Of a DNA stretch of 64,000 nt, positions 23,610 to 31,607 are shown in pieces. Each line of letters opens with the position of its first letter. The stretch's first letter is position 1. Below the pieces are notes generated by a model. It searched no databases, was not told where the DNA came from, and was given only the letters and a program-made list of their open reading frames with translations. The translations under genes and the position numbers were made by a program. The DNA is from Beutenbergia cavernae DSM 12333 (lineage in GTDB: Bacteria; Actinomycetota; Actinomycetes; Actinomycetales; Beutenbergiaceae): assembly GCF_000023105.1 (NCBI RefSeq), contig NC_012669.1, positions 2,233,025 through 2,297,024 on the forward strand, in the 5' to 3' direction.

Positions 23610-24455
23610 ATGACGACGATCGCCTGGTTCGACGGTGCCCTGCGCGACCCGGCCGAGCCCCTCGTGTCCCTGCTGGACCACGGGATCACGGTCGGGGACG
23701 GGGTCTTCGAGACGTGCGAGCTCGTCGGCGGCCGCGCGTTCGCGCTGACCCGCCACGTGGCGCGGCTGGGGAGGTCGGCGAGCGGCCTCGGCCTCGCCGC
23801 GCCGGACGAGTCGGTCCTGCGCGGCGCCGTCGCCGACGTCGAACGCGCCTGGGTCGCCGCGCACGGCGACGCGGTCGGTCGCCTGCGGATCACCTGGACC
23901 GCCGGCGTCGGGCCGCTCGGCTCCGACCGGCTCGACTCGCCCGGCACCCTCATCGTCGCCGCCAGCCCTGCCCGTCCGGCGGCGCCGGCGCGGGTCGCCG
24001 TCGTCCCGTGGCCGCGCAACGAGCGGGGTGCGCTCGCCGGGCTGAAGACGACGTCGTACGCCGAGAACGTCGTCGCCCTCGCCCACGCCGCCGAGCGCGG
24101 GGCGAGCGAGGCCATCTTCGCCAACACGCGCGGCGAGCTGTGCGAGGGCACGGGCACCAACGTGTTCTGCGAGGACGACCGCGGACTCGTCACCCCGCCG
24201 CTCAGCTCCGGCGCGCTCGCCGGCGTCACCCGCGCCCTCGTGCTCGAGTGGGCCGCCGACGCCGGGATCCCGGCCCGCGAGGAGACGTTGCCGCTCGACG
24301 CCCTCCGCACGTCGCGGCACGCCGCGCTGACGTCGAGCACCCGCGGCATCGTGCCGATCATCGGCGTCGACGACGTCGCGCTCGAGCCGGGGCCGCTCAC
24401 GCTCGCCATGGGCGAGGAGTTCGCCCGTCGCCAGGCCGAGCAGATCGACCCGTGA
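23610..24455 (+). CDS. pabC: Class IV aminotransferase, probable 4-amino-4-deoxychorismate lyase
   Basis: A 281-residue fold-type IV PLP enzyme; PabC releases pyruvate from aminodeoxychorismate to give p-aminobenzoate for folate. Characteristic parts are IAWFDGALRDP, LLDHGITVGDGVFETCEL, the PLP-Lys in GLKTTSYAENVVALAHA, and EAIFANTRGELCEGTGTNVF. The family also contains branched-chain and D-amino-acid aminotransferases, so the exact substrate is inferred. The ATG at 23610 follows AGGATGGCGGG. The stop overlaps the next gene as GTGA, so the two are co-translated. It is divergent from the tRNA operon. Confidence 0.87.
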   Translation: MTTIAWFDGALRDPAEPLVSLLDHGITVGDGVFETCELVGGRAFALTRHVARLGRSASGLGLAAPDESVLRGAVADVERAWVAAHGDAVGRLRITWTAGVGPLGSDRLDSPGTLIVAASPARPAAPARVAVVPWPRNERGALAGLKTTSYAENVVALAHAAERGASEAIFANTRGELCEGTGTNVFCEDDRGLVTPPLSSGALAGVTRALVLEWAADAGIPAREETLPLDALRTSRHAALTSSTRGIVPIIGVDDVALEPGPLTLAMGEEFARRQAEQIDP

Positions 24456-25345
24456 GGCCGCCGCCGGCCGTCCGGCTCACCGCGTACGTCCTGACGCCGG
24501 CGGGCGACGACGGCGCCGTGCTCCCGGAGCTCGTCGCGCCCCTGTGCGCCAGGGCGGTCGAGGCGGGCGTCGACGCCGTCGCCGTGCTCGGCAGCACCGG
24601 CGGCCTGCCGTACCTCGAGGACGACGACCGCGAGCGGGTGGTGCGCGCCGCCGCCGAGGCGGTCGCCGGGCGGGTGCCGCTCGTCGTCGGCGCGGGCGGC
24701 ATGACCGCACCCACGCTGCGCCGCGCCGCGCACGACGCCGTGCGGTGGGGCGCCGACGAGCTGCTCGTGCCGCTGCTCTCCTACTGGCCCCTCACGCCGC
24801 CTGAGCAGCGAGCGATGTACGACGCCGTCCTGGAGGGACTCGGCGTGCCGCTCACGCTGTACCGGGCACGCGCGACGACGACGGCCCTCGACCTGGGCGT
24901 CGTGGCCGACCTCGCGGCGGACGAGCGGGTCGTGGCCCTCAAGGACACCAGCGCCGACGTGGCGACCTGGCTGGAGCACGCGGACGTGCTGCGCGGCCGC
25001 CGCGCGGTGCTCCGGCACGAGTTCAGCAGGGACGCGCTCGCCGTCGACCTCGTCGAGGCGGGCGCGGGCGGCTGGGCGTCGGCGCTCGCCGGAGTCTTCC
25101 CGGATCGGGTGGTCGGGATCCGGGACCGTGCGGGCGACGGCCCGGCGGGGCGCCAGGCAGCTCGTCGAGAGCTTGCGGCGTTCGGGCCGCTGCTGCGCCT
25201 CGCCGCCGCCCACGGGGCCATCCGCGTGCTGGCCGAGGCCATGCGCACGATCGGCCTTCCGGGCGGCGCTCCGCCGGCGCCGCTGCTGCGTCTCGAGCCG
25301 GACGCTCGGCGCGCCGTGGAACGTGCCCTCGTCACTCTCGACTGA
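24452..25345 (+). CDS. Dihydrodipicolinate synthase (DapA) family lyase/aldolase
   Basis: A 297-residue TIM-barrel protein of the DHDPS/NAL family, which forms a Schiff base with pyruvate or another oxo acid. The Schiff-base Lys is in VVALKDTSAD. The usual GTTGE loop is GSTGGLPYLEDDDR, and the Tyr region LYNVPGRT is LYRARATT, so the Tyr is kept but the following residues differ from true DapA. Lysine biosynthesis is therefore unlikely to be its only role; the substrate is unknown. The GTG at 24452 overlaps the pabC stop by four bases. Confidence 0.82.
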   Translation: MRPPPAVRLTAYVLTPAGDDGAVLPELVAPLCARAVEAGVDAVAVLGSTGGLPYLEDDDRERVVRAAAEAVAGRVPLVVGAGGMTAPTLRRAAHDAVRWGADELLVPLLSYWPLTPPEQRAMYDAVLEGLGVPLTLYRARATTTALDLGVVADLAADERVVALKDTSADVATWLEHADVLRGRRAVLRHEFSRDALAVDLVEAGAGGWASALAGVFPDRVVGIRDRAGDGPAGRQAARRELAAFGPLLRLAAAHGAIRVLAEAMRTIGLPGGAPPAPLLRLEPDARRAVERALVTLD

Positions 25346-25370
25346 ACGCACGCGGCACGCCTCGGGCGAG

Positions 25371-25400
25371 TTCGATCATTGCCCGCGGATTCGCTACCAT
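25371..25400 (+). promoter_or_regulatory. Promoter of tRNA-Val(CAC)
   Basis: TTCGAT (25371-25376) and TACCAT (25395-25400) are spaced by 18 nt, about 40 nt upstream of the tRNA. Confidence 0.5.
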
Positions 25401-25441
25401 CGTCTGGCTGCACCGCGACCGCGTCGTCGGACGCGGAGTGC

Positions 25442-25513
25442 GGGCGATTGGCTCAGCGGTAGAGCGCCTCGTTCACACCGAGGAGGTCACTGGTTCGATC
25501 CCAGTATCGCCCA
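25442..25513 (+). tRNA. tRNA-Val (CAC)
   Basis: A 72-nt cloverleaf with acceptor gggcgat/atcgccc, anticodon loop ttCACac between cctcg and cgagg, T-loop TTCGATC, discriminator A and encoded CCA (25514-25516). Its last 34 nt including CCA are identical to those of tRNA-Val(GAC). Confidence 0.96.
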
Positions 25514-25523
25514 CCAGCCCACG

Positions 25524-25555
25524 CGGCCCGCCGCCTCTTCGGAAGCGGCGGGCCG
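25524..25555 (+). terminator. Terminator of tRNA-Val(CAC)
   Basis: A perfect 11-bp stem (cggcccgccgc / gcggcgggccg) closes a 10-nt loop containing CTTCGG, starting 8 nt past the tRNA CCA. Confidence 0.75.
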
Positions 25556-25592
25556 TCGTCGTCCTCGGCTCCGGAGCCCCGCGGCGTGTCGA

Positions 25593-25598
25593 TAGCAT
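25593..25598 (+). promoter_or_regulatory. -10 element TAGCAT of the thrS operon
   Basis: TAGCAT lies downstream of the tRNA terminator and about 39 nt upstream of the thrS GTG. The leader left is too short for a T-box. Confidence 0.4.
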
Positions 25599-25636
25599 CG
25601 GCGGGTCATACCCCTGCAATCTCCTGGGAGCCCCAC

Positions 25637-27652
25637 GTGCCCGACATCCGCGTCCACCTCGACGGCGCCCCTCGCGACCTCGAGGCGCCGGCGACGGGCA
25701 CGACGGCGTACGCCGACGATCGCACCGTCGTCGCCCTCCGCGTCGACGGTGAGCTGCGTGACCTCGACACGCAGCTGCGCGACGGCGCCCACGTCGAGGG
25801 CGTGACGATCGACTCCCCGGACGGCCTCGCGATCCTGCGGCACTCGACGGCGCACGTCCTCGCACAGGCCGTGCAGCAGGTGAACCCGGACGCGAAGCTC
25901 GGCATCGGCCCGCCGATCACCGACGGCTTCTACTACGACTTCGACGTCGAGACCCCGTTCACGCCCGAGGACCTCAAGGCACTCGAGAAGGCGATGGCGC
26001 GCATCGTCAAGGAGGGTCAGACGTTCCGCAGGCGCGTCGTCTCCGACGACGAGGCGCGGGCCGAGCTCGCCGACGAGCCGTACAAGCTCGAGCTGATCGG
26101 GCTCAAGGGCCCCGGGGCGGCATCCGCTGCCGAGGGCGCCGGGGCGGAGGTCGGTGCGGGCGAGCTGACGATCTACGACAACGTGCGCGGCGCCGGCCGT
26201 GAGACCGAGACGGTGGTGTGGAAGGACCTGTGCCGCGGCCCGCACCTCCCGAGCACCCGCCTGATCGGCAACGGCTTCTCGCTCATGCGGTCCGCCGCCG
26301 CGTACTGGCGCGGGAGCGAGAAGAACCCGCAGCTGCAGCGCGTTTACGGCACGGCCTGGCCGACGAAGGACGACCTGCGCGCCCACCTCGAGCGTCTCGC
26401 GGAGGCGGAACGTCGCGACCACCGGCGTCTCGGCAGCGAGCTCGACCTGTTCTCCGTCCCCGAGGAGATCGGCTCGGGGCTCGCCGTCTTCCACCCGAAG
26501 GGCTCCGTCATCCGGATGGAGATGGAGGACTACTCGCGTCGCCGGCACGTCGAGGCCGGGTACGACTTCGCGTACACGCCGCACATCACGAAGGCGCACC
26601 TCTTCGAGACCTCGCGGCACCTCGAGTGGTACGCCGACGGCATGTACCCGCCGATGCAGCTCGACGCCGAGCACCACGAGGACGGGACGCTGAAGCGCGA
26701 GGGGCAGGACTACTACCTCAAGCCGATGAACTGCCCGATGCACAACCTCGTGTTCGCGGCGCGCGGCCGCTCCTACCGCGAGCTGCCGCTGCGGCTGTTC
26801 GAGTTCGGGACCGTCTACCGGTACGAGAAGTCCGGCGTCGTGCACGGTCTGACGCGGGCCCGGGGGTTCACCCAGGACGACGCGCACATCTACTGCACCC
26901 GGGAGCAGATGCGCGACGAGCTCGCCTCGCTCCTGACGTTCGTGCTCGACCTGCTGCGCGACTACGGCCTCGAGGAGTTCTATCTCGAGCTCTCCACGCG
27001 CGACCCGGAGAAGTCCGTCGGTGACGACGCGACGTGGGACGAGGCGACCGCCACGCTGCGCGACGTCGCGACGGCGTCCGGCCTGGAGCTCGTGGACGAT
27101 CCGGGCGGCGCCGCGTTCTACGGCCCGAAGATCTCGGTCCAGGCGCGCGACGCGATCGGCCGCTCGTGGCAGCTGTCGACGATCCAGCTCGACTTCTTCG
27201 AGCCCGGGCTGTTCGACCTGGAGTACACGGCGAGCGACGGTTCGCGGCAGCAGCCCGTCATGATCCACCGCGCGCTGTTCGGATCCATCGAGCGGTTCTT
27301 CGCGATCCTGCTCGAGCACTACGCGGGCGCGATGCCGCCGTGGCTCGCGCCGGTCCAGGTCCGCGCCGTGCCGGTGGCCGAGCCGTTCAACGCCTACCTC
27401 GCCGACGTCGTCGCGCAGCTCCGTGCCGCGAGCGTGCGCGCCGAGCTGGACGACGGCGACGACCGCTTCAACAAGAAGATCCGGACGGCGACGACGCAGA
27501 AGATCCCGTTCGTGCTGATCGCGGGCGGCGAGGACGCCGAGGCGGGCGCCGTCTCGTTCCGCTACCGGGACGGGACACAGCGCAACGGCGTCCCCGTCGC
27601 CGAGGCGATCGCGATCGTCACGGCAGCGATCGCGGATCGCGTGCAGGTCTGA
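25637..27652 (+). CDS. thrS: Threonyl-tRNA synthetase
   Basis: A 671-residue class II synthetase. In order it has a TGS domain (1-60), the alanyl/threonyl second additional domain with [11 protein letters not shown] used for editing, and the catalytic core with the zinc-site Cys in [11 protein letters not shown]. Motif 2 is in [26 protein letters not shown], quoted here as [10 protein letters not shown] and QDDAHIYC, and motif 3 is [18 protein letters not shown]. The anticodon-binding domain starts near [11 protein letters not shown]. The GTG at 25637 gives the family start [10 protein letters not shown] and follows GGGAG; the frame is open to 25586 but that part precedes the promoter. It heads the HIT-pgsA-patA-pimA run. 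Confidence 0.97.
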   Translation: MPDIRVHLDGAPRDLEAPATGTTAYADDRTVVALRVDGELRDLDTQLRDGAHVEGVTIDSPDGLAILRHSTAHVLAQAVQQVNPDAKLGIGPPITDGFYYDFDVETPFTPEDLKALEKAMARIVKEGQTFRRRVVSDDEARAELADEPYKLELIGLKGPGAASAAEGAGAEVGAGELTIYDNVRGAGRETETVVWKDLCRGPHLPSTRLIGNGFSLMRSAAAYWRGSEKNPQLQRVYGTAWPTKDDLRAHLERLAEAERRDHRRLGSELDLFSVPEEIGSGLAVFHPKGSVIRMEMEDYSRRRHVEAGYDFAYTPHITKAHLFETSRHLEWYADGMYPPMQLDAEHHEDGTLKREGQDYYLKPMNCPMHNLVFAARGRSYRELPLRLFEFGTVYRYEKSGVVHGLTRARGFTQDDAHIYCTREQMRDELASLLTFVLDLLRDYGLEEFYLELSTRDPEKSVGDDATWDEATATLRDVATASGLELVDDPGGAAFYGPKISVQARDAIGRSWQLSTIQLDFFEPGLFDLEYTASDGSRQQPVMIHRALFGSIERFFAILLEHYAGAMPPWLAPVQVRAVPVAEPFNAYLADVVAQLRAASVRAELDDGDDRFNKKIRTATTQKIPFVLIAGGEDAEAGAVSFRYRDGTQRNGVPVAEAIAIVTAAIADRVQV

Positions 27653-27653
27653 C

Positions 27654-28250
27654 GTGTCGGCACCGACAGGGGACGGGGCGGTGGCGCACGAGTCGCCTGC
27701 GGAGTTCGCGGGCGATCCCGACGACGTCGCCCGCCTGTGGACGCCGCACCGGATGGTCTACATCGGCGGTCAGGACAAGCCGGCCGACACCAGCGCCGAC
27801 GCCTGCCCGTTCTGCCGGATCCCGGCACGGTCCGACGCCGACGGCCTCGTGGTCCACCGGGGCAGGACGTGCTACGTCGTCCTCAACCTCTACCCGTACA
27901 ACCCGGGGCACCTCCTGGTGTGCCCGTACCGCCACGTGGCGGACTACCCGGACCTGACGCAGGCGGAGACGCACGAGCTGGCGGCGCTCACGGCGACGGC
28001 GATGCGGGTCACGCGTGCCGTGTCCCGGCCCGACGGGTTCAACATCGGGCTCAACCAGGGGGAGGTCGCGGGGGCGGGGATCGCCGCCCACCTGCACCAG
28101 CACGTGGTCCCGCGGTGGTCCGGGGACTCGAACTTCCTTCCGATCGTCGCCCGCACGAAGGCCCTGCCGCAGCTGCTCGGCGAGACCCGCGAGCTGCTGG
28201 CCGGAGCCTGGCCGCAGGCCACGTCGTCCGAGGGGGAGGGCTCGTGCTGA
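27654..28250 (+). CDS. HIT-domain protein, Ap4A phosphorylase-like
   Basis: A 198-residue HIT protein with the active site HLHQHVVPRW near residue 143 and the upstream CPFCRIPA zinc-like Cys pair. Other family blocks are VVLNLYPYNPGHLLVCPYRHV and FNIGLNQGEVAGAGI. The orthologous position in Mycobacterium, between thrS and pgsA, is Rv2613c, reported as a diadenosine tetraphosphate phosphorylase; the same activity is inferred here. Next to thrS this makes sense, because aminoacyl-tRNA synthetases generate Ap4A. The GTG start is one base after the thrS stop. The 3' end overlaps pgsA by seven bases. Confidence 0.9.
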   Translation: MSAPTGDGAVAHESPAEFAGDPDDVARLWTPHRMVYIGGQDKPADTSADACPFCRIPARSDADGLVVHRGRTCYVVLNLYPYNPGHLLVCPYRHVADYPDLTQAETHELAALTATAMRVTRAVSRPDGFNIGLNQGEVAGAGIAAHLHQHVVPRWSGDSNFLPIVARTKALPQLLGETRELLAGAWPQATSSEGEGSC

Positions 28251-28861
28251 AGAGCCTGCGCGCTGCCGTGACGCGGATCGTCACGCCGCTCGCGCGCGCT
28301 CTCGTGCGCGCCGGCGTGTCGCCCGACGTCGTCACGGTCGTGGGCACGTTGGGCGCCATGGCAGGGGCGCTCGTCCTCTTCCCGCTCGGTCAGCTCTTCG
28401 CCGGCGTCATGGTCATCACGTTCTTCGTCCTCTTCGACGTGCTGGACGGCACGATGGCTCGGCTCGCGGGTCGCTCCGGCCCGTGGGGGGCGTTCCTCGA
28501 CTCCACGCTCGACCGGTTCGCGGACGGTGCGGTCTTCGTCGGGCTCGCCGTCTACCTGGTGGGCCGCGGCGACGATCCCGTCGGCGCCGCCGGGGCGCTG
28601 GCCTGCCTCGCGCTCGGCGCGATCGTGCCGTACGCGCGGGCCCGCGCGGAGGGCCTCGGCATGCACGCGACAGTGGGGATCGCCGAGCGGGGCGACCGCC
28701 TGCTCATCGCCCTCGTCGCGGCCGGCATCGTGGGCCTCGGCGTGCCGCCGATCGTGCTGACCGTCGTCCTGTGGGCACTGGCCGCCGCCAGCCTGGTCAC
28801 GGTCGTGCAGCGGATGGTCGTCGTGTACCGGCAGGCCCGCGACCGGGCGGAGGAGGCATGA
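28244..28861 (+). CDS. pgsA: Phosphatidylinositol phosphate synthase (CDP-alcohol phosphatidyltransferase)
   Basis: A 205-residue integral membrane enzyme that joins CDP-diacylglycerol and inositol-1-phosphate, the first committed step of PI, PIM and lipoglycan synthesis in actinobacteria. The CDP-alcohol phosphotransferase motif is complete: DVLDGTMAR, then G and FLDSTLDRFAD, giving the eight-residue D1-D4 signature. About six membrane helices are visible. The assignment to PI-phosphate synthase rather than PG synthase rests on the neighbours patA and pimA. The GTG at 28244 follows GAGGGGGAGGG and overlaps the HIT gene; the stop overlaps patA as ATGA. Confidence 0.93.
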   Translation: MLKSLRAAVTRIVTPLARALVRAGVSPDVVTVVGTLGAMAGALVLFPLGQLFAGVMVITFFVLFDVLDGTMARLAGRSGPWGAFLDSTLDRFADGAVFVGLAVYLVGRGDDPVGAAGALACLALGAIVPYARARAEGLGMHATVGIAERGDRLLIALVAAGIVGLGVPPIVLTVVLWALAAASLVTVVQRMVVVYRQARDRAEEA

Positions 28862-29844
28862 GGGGGCCCGACCCGGCTCGGCTGTTCGCGTTCGCCTGGC
28901 GATCCGTCGGCCGTCTTCCGCAGCCGGTCGCCGTCGCGGTGTTCGACGCCGTCGCTGACGTCGCATGGCTCGGGCGCCTCGCGGGAGCGCGTCAGCTCGA
29001 GGCCAACCTCGCCCGGTTGCGGCCCGACCTGTCCACCCGTGAGCTGCGCCGGCTCACGCGCGACGGGATGCGGTCGTACATGCGCTACTACCGCGAGGCG
29101 TTCCAGCTGCCGACGTTCACCCGGGAGCAGCTTGCCGCCCGCGTCCGCGCGACCGGCGTGCCAGCGGTCCGCACGGAGCTCGAGTCCGGGCGCGCGGTCG
29201 TGCTCGCTCTCGCGCACGCGGGGAACTGGGACCTGGCGGGTGCGTGGGCGACGACGTTCCTCGGCCCCGTTCTCACCGTCGCCGAGAAGCTCCCGGGCGG
29301 GCTCTTCGCCGAGTTCCTCGCGTTCCGGGAGAGCCTCGGGATCGAGATCGTCCCGCTGGAGAACCACTCGACGTTTCGCACCCTGACGCGCCGGGCGCGC
29401 GCCAGGGCCGCGCTCGTGCCGCTCCTCGCCGACCGCGACCTGAGCACGCGGGGCATCGAGGTCGACCTGGCCGGGCAGCGCGCGCGGGTCGCCGCCGGCC
29501 CGGCCGCGCTCGCCCTCACTGGCGACTACGCCCTGGTGCCGGCCGTCATCACGTACGAGCGCCTCACGGGGGAGCGGCGCCGCGCCGCCCGCAGCGCGTG
29601 GGGGATCGTCATCGAGTTCCGGCCGGCGATCGAGCGGCCGGCCGGGCTGTCCCGGGCCGACGCGGTGGCGCCGATGACGCAGGCATGGGTCGACGTCGTC
29701 TTCACCCGGCTCCGCGAGCGACCGCAGGACTGGCACATGCTGCAGAAGGTCTTCCTCGCGGACCTCGATCCCGAGCGTCTCGCGAAGGCCGCGGCGCGGG
29801 ACGCCGTCGTCGGCCCGGATGCGGCCGCCCAGGGGGACTCGTGA
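28858..29844 (+). CDS. patA: Phosphatidylinositol mannoside acyltransferase
   Basis: A 328-residue LpxL/HtrB-family acyltransferase that acylates the mannose of PIM1/PIM2 on the inner leaflet. The catalytic HxxxxD motif is HAGNWD near residue 120. Further family segments are YMRYYREAFQLPTF, VAEKLPGGLFAEFLAFRESLGIEIVP and PLLADRDLSTRGIEVDLAG. One hydrophobic N-terminal segment probably anchors it to the membrane. It overlaps both pgsA and pimA by four bases (ATGA and GTGA), so the three PIM enzymes are made from one coupled message, as in Rv2612c-Rv2610c. Confidence 0.93.
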   Translation: MRGPDPARLFAFAWRSVGRLPQPVAVAVFDAVADVAWLGRLAGARQLEANLARLRPDLSTRELRRLTRDGMRSYMRYYREAFQLPTFTREQLAARVRATGVPAVRTELESGRAVVLALAHAGNWDLAGAWATTFLGPVLTVAEKLPGGLFAEFLAFRESLGIEIVPLENHSTFRTLTRRARARAALVPLLADRDLSTRGIEVDLAGQRARVAAGPAALALTGDYALVPAVITYERLTGERRRAARSAWGIVIEFRPAIERPAGLSRADAVAPMTQAWVDVVFTRLRERPQDWHMLQKVFLADLDPERLAKAAARDAVVGPDAAAQGDS

Positions 29845-31013
29845 GGATCGGCATCGTCTGCCCGTACTCGCTCGACGCGCCCGGCGGCGTCCAGGTGCAC
29901 GTGCGGGACCTCGCGCAGCGCCTCATCGGTCTCGGGCACGACGTCAGCGTGCTGGCGCCGGCGGAGGACGACACCCCGGTCCCGGAGTACGTCGAGGCGG
30001 CCGGGCGCAGCGTGCCCGTCCGGTACAACGGGTCGGTCGCACGGCTCTCGTTCGGACCGGTCACCGCCGCCCGGGTCCGGCGCTGGCTGGACGCGGGCGC
30101 GTTCGACGTCCTGCACATCCACGAGCCGCTCGTGCCCAGCGTGAGCCTGCTCGCGTTGTGGCTGGCGAGCGGCCCGATCGTGGGGACGTTCCACACCGCG
30201 ACCGACCGGTCGCGCGCGATGCAGGTCGCGTTCCCCCTGCTGCGCTCGTCGCTCGAGAAGATCGTGGCGCGGATCGCCGTCTCCGAGGAGGCGCGGCGGA
30301 CTCTCGTCGAGCACTTCGGGGGAGACGCCGTCGTCATCCCCAACGGCGTGTACGTCGACACGTTCTCGGGTGCCACGGTGCGCCCGGAGTGGCAGGGCAC
30401 GCCCGAACGGCCCACCATCGCGTTCCTCGGCCGAACCGACGAGCCCCGCAAGGGCCTGCACGTGCTGCTCGAGGCGGTGCCGCGCATGCTCGAGCAGCGG
30501 CCCGGCACCCGCGTCCTGGTCGCTGGCCGCGGCGATCTGGACGCCCTGCGGGCGGCCGCTCCGGACGCGGTCGAGGTTCTCGGCGAGGTCGACGAGCAGG
30601 GCAAGGGCGATCTCATGGCCTCCGTCGACGTGTACGTCGCCCCCCAGACCGGCGGGGAGAGCTTCGGGATCGTGCTGGTGGAGGCGATGAGCGCCGGGGC
30701 CAGCGTCGTGGCGAGCGACCTGGCGGCCTTCCGTCGCGTCCTCGACTCCGGGCGCGCCGGGTTCCTGTTCCCCACCGGAGACCCGGCCGGCCTCGCGACG
30801 GCGCTGCTCGCGGCGCTCGACGACCCGGCGGAGCGCGACCGACGGCGGGCCTACGCCCGCGACTGGTGCCACCAGTACGACTGGAGCGTGGTGACGGACC
30901 AGGTGCTCGACGTGTACGGCCTGGCGCTCGGCGAGGGCGACGGGCACGTCGCGCAGGACCCGCTCGCACGACGCATGCTCTCGCGCCTGCTCGGTGGTGC
31001 CGATGACGACTGA
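29841..31013 (+). CDS. pimA: Phosphatidyl-myo-inositol alpha-mannosyltransferase PimA
   Basis: A 390-residue GT4 glycosyltransferase (GT-B fold) that transfers mannose from GDP-mannose to position 2 of PI. The N-terminal domain begins with GIVCPYSLDAPGGVQVHVRDLA and contains LHIHEPLVPS and GTFHTATDRS. The C-terminal nucleotide-binding domain has FLGRTDEPRKGLHVLLEA and the E-x7-E retaining motif in GGESFGIVLVEAMSAG. Lengths and motifs match mycobacterial PimA. The start GTG overlaps patA. The next gene begins inside its 3' end, so the operon probably continues. Confidence 0.95.
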   Translation: MRIGIVCPYSLDAPGGVQVHVRDLAQRLIGLGHDVSVLAPAEDDTPVPEYVEAAGRSVPVRYNGSVARLSFGPVTAARVRRWLDAGAFDVLHIHEPLVPSVSLLALWLASGPIVGTFHTATDRSRAMQVAFPLLRSSLEKIVARIAVSEEARRTLVEHFGGDAVVIPNGVYVDTFSGATVRPEWQGTPERPTIAFLGRTDEPRKGLHVLLEAVPRMLEQRPGTRVLVAGRGDLDALRAAAPDAVEVLGEVDEQGKGDLMASVDVYVAPQTGGESFGIVLVEAMSAGASVVASDLAAFRRVLDSGRAGFLFPTGDPAGLATALLAALDDPAERDRRRAYARDWCHQYDWSVVTDQVLDVYGLALGEGDGHVAQDPLARRMLSRLLGGADDD

Positions 31014-31548
31014 GGTGATGATCGCGATCGCCGTCGGCCTGGTCCTCGTGCTCGTCTGGGTGGCGATCGGGGCGGCGAACCGGCTCGACCGGCTGCACCA
31101 GAAGGTCGCCCGGACCGGCGCCACGCTCGACGCACAGCTCCTGCGCCGCGCCGCGGCCGCCGCCGAGCTCGCAGCCACCGGCCGGCTGGACCCGGCGAGC
31201 TCGCTGGTGGTGGCAGAGGCTGCGGCGCGGGCGCTCGAGGTCGGCCAGTCCGACGACGACGACCCGCTCACCCCGGAGCGCGGCCTCGCGGAGAGCGAGC
31301 TGTCCCGCGCGCTCCGCCAGGCTCTCGGCGTCACCGGCCCGGCGCAGGACGGGACGTCGGCACCCGACGACGCCACGAGCACGCTCGAGCAGTGCTGGCA
31401 CCGCAGCCAGCTCGCGCGCCGGTTCTACAACGACGCCGTGGCCCAGGCGCGCCGGATGCGCGTGCAGGTCGTCGTCCGCGCGCTCCACCTCGCGGGGCGC
31501 GCCAGGATGCCGGTGACGTTCGAGATGGACGACGCCACCGAGCGCTGA
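31003..31548 (+). CDS. LemA-like membrane-anchored protein
   Basis: A 181-residue protein with one N-terminal membrane helix (VMIAIAVGLVLVLVWVAIGAAN) followed by a helical domain. The segment NRLDRLHQKVARTGATLDAQLLRRAAAAAELA resembles the start of the LemA four-helix domain, and SQLARRFYNDAVAQARRMR resembles its end; the middle is acidic and variable. Function is unknown. Several starts are possible (GTG 30994, GTG 30997, ATG 31003, ATG 31018); I prefer the ATG at 31003, overlapping pimA by 11 bases. Mycobacterium has a NUDIX gene (Rv2609c) at this position. Confidence 0.75.
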   Translation: MTTEVMIAIAVGLVLVLVWVAIGAANRLDRLHQKVARTGATLDAQLLRRAAAAAELAATGRLDPASSLVVAEAAARALEVGQSDDDDPLTPERGLAESELSRALRQALGVTGPAQDGTSAPDDATSTLEQCWHRSQLARRFYNDAVAQARRMRVQVVVRALHLAGRARMPVTFEMDDATER

Positions 31549-31594
31549 CGCCGTCGAGCCCGCCCTGCGATCGACCGCCGCGAGCCGTTCCCCC

Positions 31595-31600
31595 TAGTCT
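31595..31600 (+). promoter_or_regulatory. -10 element TAGTCT, leaderless start of prsW
   Basis: TAGTCT lies 7 nt before the ATG at 31608 with no Shine-Dalgarno between. Confidence 0.5.
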
Positions 31601-31607
31601 GTGGGCC

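Noticed and set aside
23224-25516. Identical tRNA-Val ends as attachment sites of an integrated island
   Set aside because: They are inverted, the enclosed genes are housekeeping genes with host composition, and there is no integrase.
25601-25636. T-box or other tRNA-sensing leader upstream of thrS (also hisS, aspS, alaS)
   Set aside because: The leaders between the likely promoters and start codons are too short, and no T-box core sequence was seen.
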